Origin: Cohnella fermenti
GTDB taxonomy: Bacteria > Bacillota > Bacilli > Paenibacillales > Paenibacillaceae
Length of the DNA: 64,000 nucleotides
Assembly (NCBI RefSeq): GCF_004801405.1
Contig: NZ_SSOB01000007.1
Coordinates: 169,125-233,124 of the forward strand
Direction of reading: 5' to 3'
Shown here: positions 54,104 to 63,890 of the stretch, in pieces
Numbering within the stretch: the first letter of the stretch is position 1
Layout: every line of letters starts with the position of its first letter
Notes under the pieces: model-generated
Databases searched by the model: none
Seen by the model: only the letters and a program-made list of their open reading frames with translations
Told to the model about the DNA's origin: nothing
Position numbers and translations under genes: made by a program

Positions 54104-55540
54104 ATGTCCCGTATTCAAGCGGAGCTGTCGCGATTGACGCAGATCGGGCAGGATGTCGAACGAATGGAACGAAGAGCGGCCACGGTGGCCAAGGAAGTGT
54201 CGACGGTCGGCAGCCGCGTGGAAGGGGCGATCCTCGCCCGGCGCGGGCTGTCCGGCCGGATCGGCGGCAGCGCGAGCGGCATCGGGCGAATCGAGAGCCG
54301 GCTCGGCGCGCTGTCGGCGTACATCCTCTCCGCCGTGGAACGTTACGAGCGCGCGGACAAGGACATTATGGTCTTGTTGTCGGCGTCGGGCATCGTCTCG
54401 GGCAAGAGCGGTTCCGTATGGGGCTGGCTGAAGGAGCGGGCGGACGGCGCCAGAGCGGGCATTCGGGAGCTCGGCGGGGATCTGCAGCTTGTGGGCGACA
54501 CGCTCGACGGCTGGCTCGGCCAAGGCAACGCCTTCATCGACGAAGCGTTGGCTTACGGCAACCGGCAGATCGATTACCTGCGAACGCTCGACATCATGGG
54601 AGGGGCGACCGAGGTTGGGGCCTTCTTCAAATCCGGCGTGCTCAAGGGCGTGCTGGATACCATCGGCAGCTTCGCGAAGCTGGGGCTGCAAGCGACCCGC
54701 CAGGCATACCAGCCGATAGCGGAGGGGCTGGAAGCGATAGGCTACGTCTACGAGACGGCATTCGCGGACGATCCGCTCGGCAAGCTGAAGGCGGACCTGA
54801 TCGCCTACGTGGCCAGCCAAGTGCTGGAGATTCGAACGTTCCCCGAGCGGGCTTCAGCAACGTACGAGGCGACGAAAAACGCATTTTCCAGTATGCTGGA
54901 GGAATACGGGCAAGCGGACACGAACCGGAAAGCCGAGATGATAGGATTCGGGACGGAGAAGCTGCTGGAGCTGCTGATTCCTCTGGGCGCAGGGGCCAAG
55001 ACCGCAACGGCGGCCGAGAAGGCGGAGTCGGCGGCGGTTAAAGCCGAAGGCTTGATCGACGACCTGCCGGTGGTCGGGAAGAGTGGGGGGACGGCGGTTG
55101 AGGGTGCGGGAAATGTTGCTAAGGTTAAGAGTGCAAAAGAAGTTGAGATAGTCAACCAAAGAGGAGAATCTCTTGGTGAGTTTGATGAAATTGACTTGAA
55201 TAAAGGGGTCTTCTATGAAGATAAGTCTGCTCAAGGTCTAAATAAAGTTAACCCTAAAACCGGATTACCTGCACAAACTGCGCAGGAATTTGCAGACAAA
55301 CAGATACTAACCAAAACACGCAACCGGATTTCTGCTCTAGAGAACGCCACATCGACAAGAACAACTGCTAATGGGTCACAGGAGATACCGAAACTTGAGG
55401 ACATAAAGGATATTAAAGAGTTTGTTTTTAGACTAGATGGTGATACGTCTGAATTACGTCAAGCTGTTAATAACAGCATAAATAAACTTAAGGAAGAGTT
55501 TCCGGATTACAAATTTAGTGCGGTTTTTGGAGGTGAATAA
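54104..55540 (+). CDS. Polymorphic toxin with WXG/LXG-like N-terminus and nuclease-like C-terminus
   Basis: Protein of 478 residues. Residues 1-90 are long amphipathic helices (LSRLTQIGQDVERMERRAATVAK) like ESX/type VII substrates. The middle (~150-330) is a helical pre-toxin region with a hydrophobic GFGTEKLLELLIPLGAGAKTA stretch. The C-terminal ~130 residues are different in base composition (AT-rich from about 55090) and carry FDEIDL (D361-D364) and FYEDKSA (E372-x-K374), a pattern of the PD-(D/E)xK nuclease superfamily used by polymorphic toxins. No signal peptide. GGGAGG precedes the ATG. A small immunity candidate follows. Target not established. Confidence 0.8.
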   Translation: MSRIQAELSRLTQIGQDVERMERRAATVAKEVSTVGSRVEGAILARRGLSGRIGGSASGIGRIESRLGALSAYILSAVERYERADKDIMVLLSASGIVSGKSGSVWGWLKERADGARAGIRELGGDLQLVGDTLDGWLGQGNAFIDEALAYGNRQIDYLRTLDIMGGATEVGAFFKSGVLKGVLDTIGSFAKLGLQATRQAYQPIAEGLEAIGYVYETAFADDPLGKLKADLIAYVASQVLEIRTFPERASATYEATKNAFSSMLEEYGQADTNRKAEMIGFGTEKLLELLIPLGAGAKTATAAEKAESAAVKAEGLIDDLPVVGKSGGTAVEGAGNVAKVKSAKEVEIVNQRGESLGEFDEIDLNKGVFYEDKSAQGLNKVNPKTGLPAQTAQEFADKQILTKTRNRISALENATSTRTTANGSQEIPKLEDIKDIKEFVFRLDGDTSELRQAVNNSINKLKEEFPDYKFSAVFGGE

Positions 55541-55544
55541 GTAG

Positions 55545-55874
55545 ATGTCCATCAGTGCTGTAATACATGAACCACAAAATGATTTTGAAAAGAGTTTCTT
55601 TGTTCCAGTTTCTACGGAATCGTTTTTTAAGGAATGTTGGCAACCTGCAATTAAATCACTTGGGTTACAGTGGACAGCCCTTTTTTCAACAGGAGTTGAT
55701 GTAGAGATGGAGGATGTACCATCTATATTTGGGGAACTAGTCTTGATAAAAGAATGGGCTGTAAAAAACTTAACTGATGAACAAAAAGAGAGAATGTTCG
55801 AAAGGATATCAGGACTCCAAGATAAACTGCCACTTGCATTTCAGCGTAAGGATGCCGTTGTGTTTATAGGCTAG
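55545..55874 (+). CDS. Candidate immunity protein
   Basis: Protein of 109 residues, AT-rich, starting 5 bp after the toxin gene; its GGAGGTG lies inside the toxin end. No family is recognised. It is acidic (MEDVPSIFGELVLIKEW), cytoplasmic and of typical immunity size. Position, shared low GC with the toxin tip and tight coupling make it the likely cognate inhibitor of the nuclease domain; that is inference. Confidence 0.75.
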   Translation: MSISAVIHEPQNDFEKSFFVPVSTESFFKECWQPAIKSLGLQWTALFSTGVDVEMEDVPSIFGELVLIKEWAVKNLTDEQKERMFERISGLQDKLPLAFQRKDAVVFIG

Positions 55875-56025
55875 ACGGTTTATTCGTGGGGGCCACCCAG
55901 TGCCGAATGAACACATCAATCAACCACGTTGAACAGGTCGATTATGATGCAGACATTGTAGAAGCCGTATTGGGGTCATTCCCGAGGACTATCGTTACTG
56001 AATTTCGAATGTAATGACGAACAGA
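55875..56025 (+). other. Short gap with a possible gene remnant
   Basis: A 42-codon frame (GTG 55886 to TAA 56014; inner ATG 55907) reads INHVEQVDYDADIVEAVLGS and has natural-looking composition, but no good ribosome binding site and no recognised family. It may be the end of an older toxin or immunity gene. Confidence 0.3.
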
Positions 56026-56174
56026 GAGGTGGCATTTCGCGACGATTTTCGCGCCCATTTCGGGCGTTTTTTTTGTTTTTGTGAGCTCATTTGCCATTTC
56101 GCGTCGAGTTACGGCCATTTCGCGACAAAGGTATTCAATTTACGCAACTCCCAGGTTATACTAAATTTTACTTG
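56026..56174 (+). repeat. 149-bp direct repeat B: terminator plus promoter module
   Basis: Second copy of the module at 53867. It has the hairpin CGCCCATTTCGGGCG with T8 (from 56052), the CATTTCGCG motifs, and TTCAAT (56134-56139) with TATACT (56157-56162). It would terminate the toxin-immunity transcript and start the next operon. Confidence 0.9.
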
Positions 56175-56247
56175 AGCAGGGGCTTCCAACAATTGCTTGA
56201 TTACCCCGAACGGGATGATATAAGAAACCAAAAGGAGACGATGATAT

Positions 56248-57396
56248 ATGTTCAAGAAAACAATCGCGATTGTAGCAACGGCGTCGGTAATCTTCGGTGC
56301 AATTCCAGCGTTCGCCGCTCCCGGCACAGATCTGAAGGCTATCCCTGTGATCGTCAATGGACAAAAGGTAAAGTTCCCGGATACGGAGCCATACATCAGC
56401 GCAGCCGGCAATACGATGGTTCCTGTTCGCTTCGTTAGCGAGAAGCTTGGCGCCGATGTGAAGTGGGACAACACGACGCAAACGGTTCTTATCTCTTATA
56501 ACGGCAAGAACATCAGGATGTCGGTCGGCTCTAAAGAAGTATCCGTAGACGGCGTCGTCTCGACGCTCGACACTTCGGCTGAGATCTACGATACGCGCAC
56601 GATGGTTCCGCTTCGCTTCGTAAGCGAGGTGCTCGGCTCCGAAGTCATTTGGGATCAAGGGGCGCACTCGGTGAGAGTAACGGATGCTGCCTACAAGGCG
56701 AAGGTTGATTCCGGGGAAGTCGAACTCGATCCATGGGGACGTGAGCTGAGCCAAACTCAAGACACGAGCTGGTATCGTCTTACGGATTTGGAGCCGACGA
56801 ACTTCTATTCGTTCTATTCGCAGTATAAGACGAGTCGGACTTTTATCACTCCTAAGTATGCTAGGAACGATATCTACAAGGACCACGCTGACGTCCTTGC
56901 AAACAAGATTCGCTCGTACTATGAAGCACAGCTTAATGTTGATTACCGCACGATCAATGAGACGGATTTCGTTAATGCATTCATGAAGAGCGCTTCGGGA
57001 AAAATCACGATGGATGCGTATTTAAAGTCGGAGTGGACAAAGGTTCTGAAATCGTATGTGGCGTGGGTCAAGAAGAACAAAGTGATTGCCAAAGGATACG
57101 CCGATCCGGAGCCTATGGCCATATTTACCATATTAGGACCAATTGTATGGTATCCAGTCCATTTTAAGTTTATGATTCTCTCTTCAGTAGATACGGCTCA
57201 GACTTTTGCAGATAACTGGAATGTTTCTTCGAATTCTGAATCATTTAAATTAAAAACTGGAGTTTGGTACAATGGCTATTCTGTTATAAGTATGACCAGT
57301 GTCGGAGCGAATGACAGTTGGAGTGATAAGTTTGGATTGAGAACTCTCGAAAACATGTTTTCGTTTGATATGTTTTTTTACGATTACGACAAGTAA
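56248..57396 (+). CDS. Secreted protein with copper-amine-oxidase-type N-terminal domain
   Basis: Protein of 382 residues with a signal peptide (cleavage near AFA at ~23). Residues ~30-150 are two halves of the copper amine oxidase N-terminal domain (TMVPVRFVSEKLGADVKWD, TMVPLRFVSEVLGSEVIWD), a beta-rich module used widely by Paenibacillaceae in extracellular proteins; there is no oxidase domain. The rest (~155-382) is not recognised, Tyr/Trp/Phe-rich and increasingly AT-rich. AAAGGAG precedes the ATG. First gene after repeat B and 27 bp before the giant protein, so probably co-expressed with it. Confidence 0.85.
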   Translation: MFKKTIAIVATASVIFGAIPAFAAPGTDLKAIPVIVNGQKVKFPDTEPYISAAGNTMVPVRFVSEKLGADVKWDNTTQTVLISYNGKNIRMSVGSKEVSVDGVVSTLDTSAEIYDTRTMVPLRFVSEVLGSEVIWDQGAHSVRVTDAAYKAKVDSGEVELDPWGRELSQTQDTSWYRLTDLEPTNFYSFYSQYKTSRTFITPKYARNDIYKDHADVLANKIRSYYEAQLNVDYRTINETDFVNAFMKSASGKITMDAYLKSEWTKVLKSYVAWVKKNKVIAKGYADPEPMAIFTILGPIVWYPVHFKFMILSSVDTAQTFADNWNVSSNSESFKLKTGVWYNGYSVISMTSVGANDSWSDKFGLRTLENMFSFDMFFYDYDK

Positions 57397-57423
57397 CCAA
57401 TCGACGGAGGAGGTTTCTTACTC

Positions 57424-60400
57424 ATGTATCGATTTTATGGACTATTCGTGTCTATCATTATTGTGATTACAACGTGTATACCATTAACAATCGATTCGGT
57501 TTCGGCAGCGGAAATAGTAACATCGGATTCTACTAAACCTTACCCAACAGGGGCTTGGTTCGAAGATGGCAAATTAGTATTCGTCACCTATAATCAGAAA
57601 GCATCTTCGAGTATCCGGTATGAGACAACAGGGTTTTACTTGAGAACAGGTACGGCCTGTACAAGTCAAGCATCAACAGCACAATGTAAACCGGCTACTG
57701 GAGGAGCTTCTCAATATCTTGAGTTGCCCCTTAGCTTATTCGACGTGTCGGATGATGTGTCAGAATGCTCTTATTACTACTGGACTAATTGCAATAATAA
57801 CATTGTTGTATCGAAATTCACGATGAGCCGAGCTGTTCTGGAAGAAAAGATGTTAGGGCATGCTCTCTTCAGAAGCTATGAAGACGGTATGACCGTATAT
57901 ATGAATTCCATCCTTACCGTGAAGGGGCCTACTGCCAATGCCGGCAAAATCTATACTCAGTCCAGAGATGACAGCTCGGGCAAAGGCATATACGATGCGG
58001 AGTCTTGGGCTAATCCGTCGTACTTCCGCAATTATTATGACAAACCAGTAACGTTCTATGCTTCATATCCGATCATTGTCCGCTCTGTGTTGGAAAGCAA
58101 TCAAGACATCAAGATTAAAGATGACCGTCAAATTATGAGTGCCTATGGTCCACCTAATGATATTAATTACACGACAGGCTATTGGCCAGCAGGCTCATAT
58201 AGCAAGTCTCTCACAGCAGACGGCAAAGGCGTAATACTCGACTCCACCATAACATCCGGCGGAGTGACATACACGCTAAAGTGTTCTTATCTTACCTACG
58301 TTAGAGATCCTAAGCGAACGACATGCGGAGACACCGCAGCGCAAGCCAAGCCTTCCTGGATGACAGACAGCTCCGTCACCGAACGAAATCCTGCAGCCTA
58401 CATAGGCGGCACCTACGTCATGGCTGTCTACAGCACTGCCGATTGCGACTGCGTCGCACAGACCACACTTCCTACCAAAGCCGAGATCAGCGGCGAGGTT
58501 CCGGCAACCAGCACCACCATCGGACAGAAAGTAACCGTCCAGGTTAACCTCTCCCAAACCGCCGATCCGACAAGCTTGGAGAAGTGGAAGGCCTGGTCGT
58601 CCGACAAAACAAACTTCACGATCCGGATTAAGCTATGGCGATCGGACAATCCTGCGGCCGAGAATACCTCGAATACGGGAGCTCCGCCCAGTTGGTCGAC
58701 CTTGAGTCTGCTGACGCCGGACACCGCCATATCGGTCACGCAAGCGCAGCTTATCTCGTATCTAAGCGGCGGAGCGGCGAGTCAGATTCTCTACTACGAC
58801 GACCTAACGAATTATCCGATTCCGGAAGGCGGCAAGATCAGCTTCCTGTACAACGCTTCCGTTTATATCACGGCGAAGGACAAGAGCGGGAACACCATCA
58901 CGAAGCAATGCGCCGTTCCTTCCCAGTCTGTCGATATCACCTGGAATCGTCCGGTGAAGGATAAACCGGAGGTAGGCCATTTTACAAGCGTGCCGAAGTA
59001 CTTCTCCGAGATCAAGGAGGGAAGCCCGCAGCTTACGGGAACCGGCTCGAACGAGACGTTCGATGCGATGTCGGGCACTCCGACGACGAGAAGCCTTTAC
59101 TTCGCCTCGGGCGGCTCCGAATTCATCGTTGATATTCAGGTCGAATATGTGCCCCAAGTGACGCAGACGCGAACCTATAAATCCCAGTACACGGCTGTGG
59201 TTAATGGGTGGGCCATGGAGAAAATCACGGGCAGTGCGGCGCATGATTCCGTGCCGAGCCAGCCCGAGGCCAGAACGAAGGTGGATTCCTGTGCGGCCCC
59301 TTACACCGAGTCGGTCACGCTTCAGAGTGCGAAGCATGTGACGAAAGCCGCGGTCCCTTGCAGCGGAGATCCATGCGTGGGCGGTGAACCGGAAGAATCC
59401 CACATGGATTACTGGTGGGTGCAGGGCGGCTACGATTCCCATACGGTAGGCGGCGAATCGGATTCCTGGACGCAGACGGTGACCTTCGACTACATGAAGA
59501 TCAACAAAGCCGCCGTCTGGAAGCTGGAGAAGTCGAAGGTGGATGGGATGACGACCTTGGTGAAGACGAACGAGGTCACGGCTTCGGTCACCCAGGGCGA
59601 TCCGACTATTTTCTACAACATTGCCAGCAGCAATACGAGTGCAGCGGGTCGCTTGCGATACTCGCTGGAGCCGAACCAGCATGATGCAGTCGTGTGGCAG
59701 GAAGGCAATTCCGACAATTGCTTGTCGAACAGCATTACGGCCGGGCCGGTGGTGGAGCAGACGAGGTTCAAGGAGCGAAGAGAGAAGTCCGTCAACGTGA
59801 CAGCCGTCTCTGATTTTCTGATTCTTCAGACTTCTCAGGGGGATCAGTCCGTGATGTACTTCCAGAAGCAGTCGAATACAGCCAAGACGACAGAGCAACT
59901 GGATGTGCCTACGACGGACTTCGATACGATGTGGACGAACAACGCGTTGTCTGCCGCCAAGTGGGACCCGAAGACCACCATCAAGGTCGGCTCCTACAAC
60001 GGCAATTTCAGCACCCCTGCGAATAAGTACTCCGGCGGGGCCTCGGGAACGGTTGCGACGATTTTCGATACGCTGCCTGCGGGATTAGTCAGACCTTCCA
60101 GACCGTCTCCGTATATGAGGGTAATGGCTACCGGACTGGATGTGCCGGATACGTTGGCTAACGGGGAGTATCTGACGGGAGACGCCTCGGTCTTCTACAC
60201 GTTAATGTTTCCCCCGTATAACCCGGACCATCAATCGATCGCTTACAACACCGGGATGAATTCGCGTTATTCGGACAACGGACAAGAGTTTGCTTCTGCC
60301 TATTCCGCGTCGCATCAGAAAGTCAACAACGTGGTGATACACGATCCTGTCTCGGTGCAGAACGCGACGGTGATCTCGCTTCCCGCCAGTCTCGATCAGA

Positions 60401-63400
60401 GAACAACGGCGTCGAAGGCGATCGGAGGGAACACCCAGGAGGCGGTGGCCGAATACGAGCGGGTTCTGAATCCGGCCTACAGGCAGAACCTGATCGCCAA
60501 CCCGGATGCCGAATATGCCAACGTCGACGGGACAGCGGCCGGATGGAATACGTATCGGAATTCAGGATCGGCCTCCGACATCGCCTACACGACGAGAGCC
60601 AACGATCCGGATTGGACGATAGCCGGTACGCGAAGCTTCGAGGTGTTCTCGCTCGCGACGTCAACCGCAACGGGCGGTTATTGGAAGGACATCCCGGTCA
60701 AGCCGAATACCAAATACAAGTTCGATGCGGATGTGAGCTGCCACCGGTGCACAGGCGGGACGGTGCTGGATTACTACACGGCGGGCAAGGCAGCGGCAGG
60801 CGGAGGATTAGGCAAAACGAGCTATGTAACGGCGACGAGCAGCCCAGTGCATCAAAGCTACGAATTCACGACACCGTCCAATGTCTCTTACGTAAGAGTT
60901 CATCTGTATAAAGGGCCGAACGCAAGCACCGCTTACCCCTATGATTACCTGTTTGTCGATAACCTGTCGCTTGTCAATGTGAATGAGCAAGAATTCGTCG
61001 AGGTAGAACCGGTAGCGATGACGCAGGAAGTGGCCAACCCGGATTACGTGCCGGCCCAATCCACCGCGGGGACCACCCGGACCTTCGACTACACGGGAGG
61101 CGTTCAGACTTTTACCGCTCCATCAACGGGGACCTACACCTTGGAAGTGTGGGGAGCGGAAGGCGGAAGGACCTACTATAATACTGTCGGCAATTACGGC
61201 ATGCCGGGGCTGGGCGGGTATGCCAAGGGCGAAGTGAGCCTTGCCGCCGGGCAGCAATTGGACGTGTACGTAGGAGGCGCCGGCGGGCAGGGGGCGAATG
61301 GAGGCTGGAATGGCGGGGGCAAAGGGACGGAGGCGTACACCACCTCCACCGGGGGCGGAGCGACGGACATCCGGATGCAAGGCACTTCGCCCACGACGCT
61401 CTATCAATGGGACTTCGTCAATTCCACGTTGGGCTTTACCTCGGGGACAAGCGCCATCCATGCAGGCACGAACGTGCTGGACGTGAATATCTCGTCCCCG
61501 GATGGTTACTTCTATTCTCCGTTATTCTCGACAATCACCGGGGAAGCGGGAGACATCATCGAGATTCGGTTAAAAAATGTCAGCTCCGGCACAGCGGGTC
61601 AGGTGTACTTCTCCTACGGGGGCGGCATGTCGGAATCCAGAATGGTGTCGTTTACGATGTCGGCGAACGACTCGGATTATCAAATGTACCAGATCGACCC
61701 GAACGCAGGATCGGGCTGGGGCGGCGGATTGGTGAACTACCTCCGATTCGATCTGGCGAACGGAGCATCGAGCGGGATCGTCTACGTGGACTACATCAAG
61801 ATCCGAAGGACGAATAGCTTAGGAGATCGTCTTATCGTGGCCGGCGGAGGCGGGGGAACCGAATACGACGGACAGTCCAGCACACTCCGCAGCGGGGCAG
61901 GCGGCGGGGAGTCCGGAGGACGGGGGCTGCCGAATGCCGGCAGCTATCCGAATTGTCCCGGCTACGGAGGCACGCAGACAGCCGGCGGCGCCGGCGGGGC
62001 TTGCGGGTCCGGATCGAATGCCGGCAGCTTCGGTCAAGGCGGCGCCGCCGGTCCGCAGCACTCCGGAGGGGGCGGAGGCGGATGGTATGGAGGCGGCTCG
62101 GGAGGGCAAGACGGCGGAGGCGGAGGCGGCTCCGGTTATATCGGAGGCGTGTCGAACGGAACGATGGCCTCCGGCGTGCAAAGCGGCAACGGCAAAGCGA
62201 TTATCACGCTGCCGTCGTCCGCCACGGACGCCGTCGGTTCGCCAACGAGAATCATCACCGTGCTCGTGGGCGGCGCCGACACCTCCCCGCCCGCTGACGC
62301 CTACATGCTGCAGCCGATCGCCGTCGATCCCAATTCGGGCGCCGGAGGGTTTACCCCTGGCAACTTTGTCCTCCTCGATTACGGATTCCAGATGTACTTC
62401 CCCAACACCGGCGACTTCTACGGCAACGGACAATGGGGGTGGCCGGCGACGACGGCGACAAGAGGCAAAGGATTCACGGACGGGATGGACACCACGGAGT
62501 GGACGAAGGCGAAGTACGTCAAGTTTGCCTTCAACGTAATCTACGACGGTACGCTGTACAAGGCCAACCAATGGATATCCTTGCCTGTTGCCCAGACGAT
62601 GTTCGACTTCTATGTGCCGCTGGCCAACCGGGAGAAGATCAGCGCGCTGGTCGAGTGGAAAAGCATGGCCATCAATGCCGCAGGCGAGGATGGGACAACG
62701 ACAACGAACAAGGCGAGATACGGGAATCTGGCCGCGAAGCACAGCACGAACAAGAAGTACGAGGTCGATGTGGTCGGCAGAATCGGCAACATGGCGATCG
62801 AGGATACCGGCGACTTCCGGTTCTCGAACCTGTTCAAGCAGCCGGTGGTGCCGACGCAATGGCTCGTGAACAACCTCGTCAAGCGGGTCAACCCGAATGC
62901 CCAGAACCAAATCGTAGGCGACACGGTCGATATTCGCGGCCAATTGGCGGCGGCGGGCACCGATTATCTGAATACGTGGGGACTGCTAAGCCATCTCGAG
63001 CAGAGTCCGATCACGTTCCCGCTGTCGGCGGAGAAGAACAATATTGCCGCGCTCCGCAAACAGCCGTTGCGACTGGGCTACGAGGTGCTGACCGACATTC
63101 AGACCATCGGCAATTATTACAGCAAGCTGCAGATCATTCCCTACTACTATCACTTGAATCTGAAGACAGGGAAGATTCTGCCGGTCGATATCTACATGAA
63201 CGTCAATGGCCAGTACAAGCGGATCAACAAGTTCGGAGCCCTCGCATCCGGCGGCAGCGCCTCCGATGGGTATGCGAATCCGGTGAAGTTGAATTGGGAC
63301 AGCCAAGCGAAGCGGCGGAATGTCTCCGATGCGGAGAGCGAGCTGACGTCCCGGGTCGCCGCCTTGTTCGCGCAGACCGGAGGCGATTCCCAGACCGGCA

Positions 63401-63852
63401 AGGCTGCGGAGCCGTCCGGCATCTACACCTACGGCACGTCGCAGCTCCTGCAATTGACGGGACGCAACCGAACCTTCATCGGGCAGGACGCAACGTACGG
63501 GGACGACAAGAACCCCGGGAACTCGTTATCGTTGCTGGAATACGCGATGCAAGCCCAGAGATGGCACTATTCCTTCCTGCTCCCGTCCTCTGCGGTTGCG
63601 GTGGAGAGCGGTCAGCCCGTGACGAAGTCGAACATCGAGGCGCTTCGCACCAACACGGGGGTTCTCGTGCTGGCTGCCGACATCCTGGCCGTCGGCGATA
63701 CTTATACGCTGCACTACAAGGGCAATGGCAACGGCACCTTGAATCTGGCGGGGACCTCGTGGTCGCTAAGCAAAATCGACTATCCGGTTGTCGCCGTGTA
63801 TTCCGCTCACAAGTCCTCGGCGGACGATCTGGAGGTGTCGGGAACGCACTAG
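57424..63852 (+). CDS. Giant secreted protein with split glycine-rich domain
   Basis: Protein of 2142 residues with an N-terminal signal sequence (cleavage near VSA, ~28). Residues ~30-1000 are a series of beta-rich regions I do not recognise, with several Cys pairs (e.g. TACTSQASTAQC, SECSYYYWTNC). A CBM4/9-like jelly roll lies at ~1022-1190 (NLIANPDAEYANVDGTAAGW). A glycine-rich domain (~1222-1596; YTLEVWGAEGG, LDVYVGGAGGQG, DRLIVAGGGGG) is interrupted at ~1320-1467 by a beta-sandwich-like insert (YQWDFVNSTLGF ... YVDYIKIRR). The last ~540 residues are unassigned. No SLH or sortase signal. GGAGGAGG precedes the ATG. It is probably a surface or matrix adhesin; function unknown. Confidence 0.85.
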   Translation: MYRFYGLFVSIIIVITTCIPLTIDSVSAAEIVTSDSTKPYPTGAWFEDGKLVFVTYNQKASSSIRYETTGFYLRTGTACTSQASTAQCKPATGGASQYLELPLSLFDVSDDVSECSYYYWTNCNNNIVVSKFTMSRAVLEEKMLGHALFRSYEDGMTVYMNSILTVKGPTANAGKIYTQSRDDSSGKGIYDAESWANPSYFRNYYDKPVTFYASYPIIVRSVLESNQDIKIKDDRQIMSAYGPPNDINYTTGYWPAGSYSKSLTADGKGVILDSTITSGGVTYTLKCSYLTYVRDPKRTTCGDTAAQAKPSWMTDSSVTERNPAAYIGGTYVMAVYSTADCDCVAQTTLPTKAEISGEVPATSTTIGQKVTVQVNLSQTADPTSLEKWKAWSSDKTNFTIRIKLWRSDNPAAENTSNTGAPPSWSTLSLLTPDTAISVTQAQLISYLSGGAASQILYYDDLTNYPIPEGGKISFLYNASVYITAKDKSGNTITKQCAVPSQSVDITWNRPVKDKPEVGHFTSVPKYFSEIKEGSPQLTGTGSNETFDAMSGTPTTRSLYFASGGSEFIVDIQVEYVPQVTQTRTYKSQYTAVVNGWAMEKITGSAAHDSVPSQPEARTKVDSCAAPYTESVTLQSAKHVTKAAVPCSGDPCVGGEPEESHMDYWWVQGGYDSHTVGGESDSWTQTVTFDYMKINKAAVWKLEKSKVDGMTTLVKTNEVTASVTQGDPTIFYNIASSNTSAAGRLRYSLEPNQHDAVVWQEGNSDNCLSNSITAGPVVEQTRFKERREKSVNVTAVSDFLILQTSQGDQSVMYFQKQSNTAKTTEQLDVPTTDFDTMWTNNALSAAKWDPKTTIKVGSYNGNFSTPANKYSGGASGTVATIFDTLPAGLVRPSRPSPYMRVMATGLDVPDTLANGEYLTGDASVFYTLMFPPYNPDHQSIAYNTGMNSRYSDNGQEFASAYSASHQKVNNVVIHDPVSVQNATVISLPASLDQRTTASKAIGGNTQEAVAEYERVLNPAYRQNLIANPDAEYANVDGTAAGWNTYRNSGSASDIAYTTRANDPDWTIAGTRSFEVFSLATSTATGGYWKDIPVKPNTKYKFDADVSCHRCTGGTVLDYYTAGKAAAGGGLGKTSYVTATSSPVHQSYEFTTPSNVSYVRVHLYKGPNASTAYPYDYLFVDNLSLVNVNEQEFVEVEPVAMTQEVANPDYVPAQSTAGTTRTFDYTGGVQTFTAPSTGTYTLEVWGAEGGRTYYNTVGNYGMPGLGGYAKGEVSLAAGQQLDVYVGGAGGQGANGGWNGGGKGTEAYTTSTGGGATDIRMQGTSPTTLYQWDFVNSTLGFTSGTSAIHAGTNVLDVNISSPDGYFYSPLFSTITGEAGDIIEIRLKNVSSGTAGQVYFSYGGGMSESRMVSFTMSANDSDYQMYQIDPNAGSGWGGGLVNYLRFDLANGASSGIVYVDYIKIRRTNSLGDRLIVAGGGGGTEYDGQSSTLRSGAGGGESGGRGLPNAGSYPNCPGYGGTQTAGGAGGACGSGSNAGSFGQGGAAGPQHSGGGGGGWYGGGSGGQDGGGGGGSGYIGGVSNGTMASGVQSGNGKAIITLPSSATDAVGSPTRIITVLVGGADTSPPADAYMLQPIAVDPNSGAGGFTPGNFVLLDYGFQMYFPNTGDFYGNGQWGWPATTATRGKGFTDGMDTTEWTKAKYVKFAFNVIYDGTLYKANQWISLPVAQTMFDFYVPLANREKISALVEWKSMAINAAGEDGTTTTNKARYGNLAAKHSTNKKYEVDVVGRIGNMAIEDTGDFRFSNLFKQPVVPTQWLVNNLVKRVNPNAQNQIVGDTVDIRGQLAAAGTDYLNTWGLLSHLEQSPITFPLSAEKNNIAALRKQPLRLGYEVLTDIQTIGNYYSKLQIIPYYYHLNLKTGKILPVDIYMNVNGQYKRINKFGALASGGSASDGYANPVKLNWDSQAKRRNVSDAESELTSRVAALFAQTGGDSQTGKAAEPSGIYTYGTSQLLQLTGRNRTFIGQDATYGDDKNPGNSLSLLEYAMQAQRWHYSFLLPSSAVAVESGQPVTKSNIEALRTNTGVLVLAADILAVGDTYTLHYKGNGNGTLNLAGTSWSLSKIDYPVVAVYSAHKSSADDLEVSGTH

Positions 63853-63890
63853 GCGGATGGGCCGGTTGGAACAAGAAGGGAGGCTGTCGC

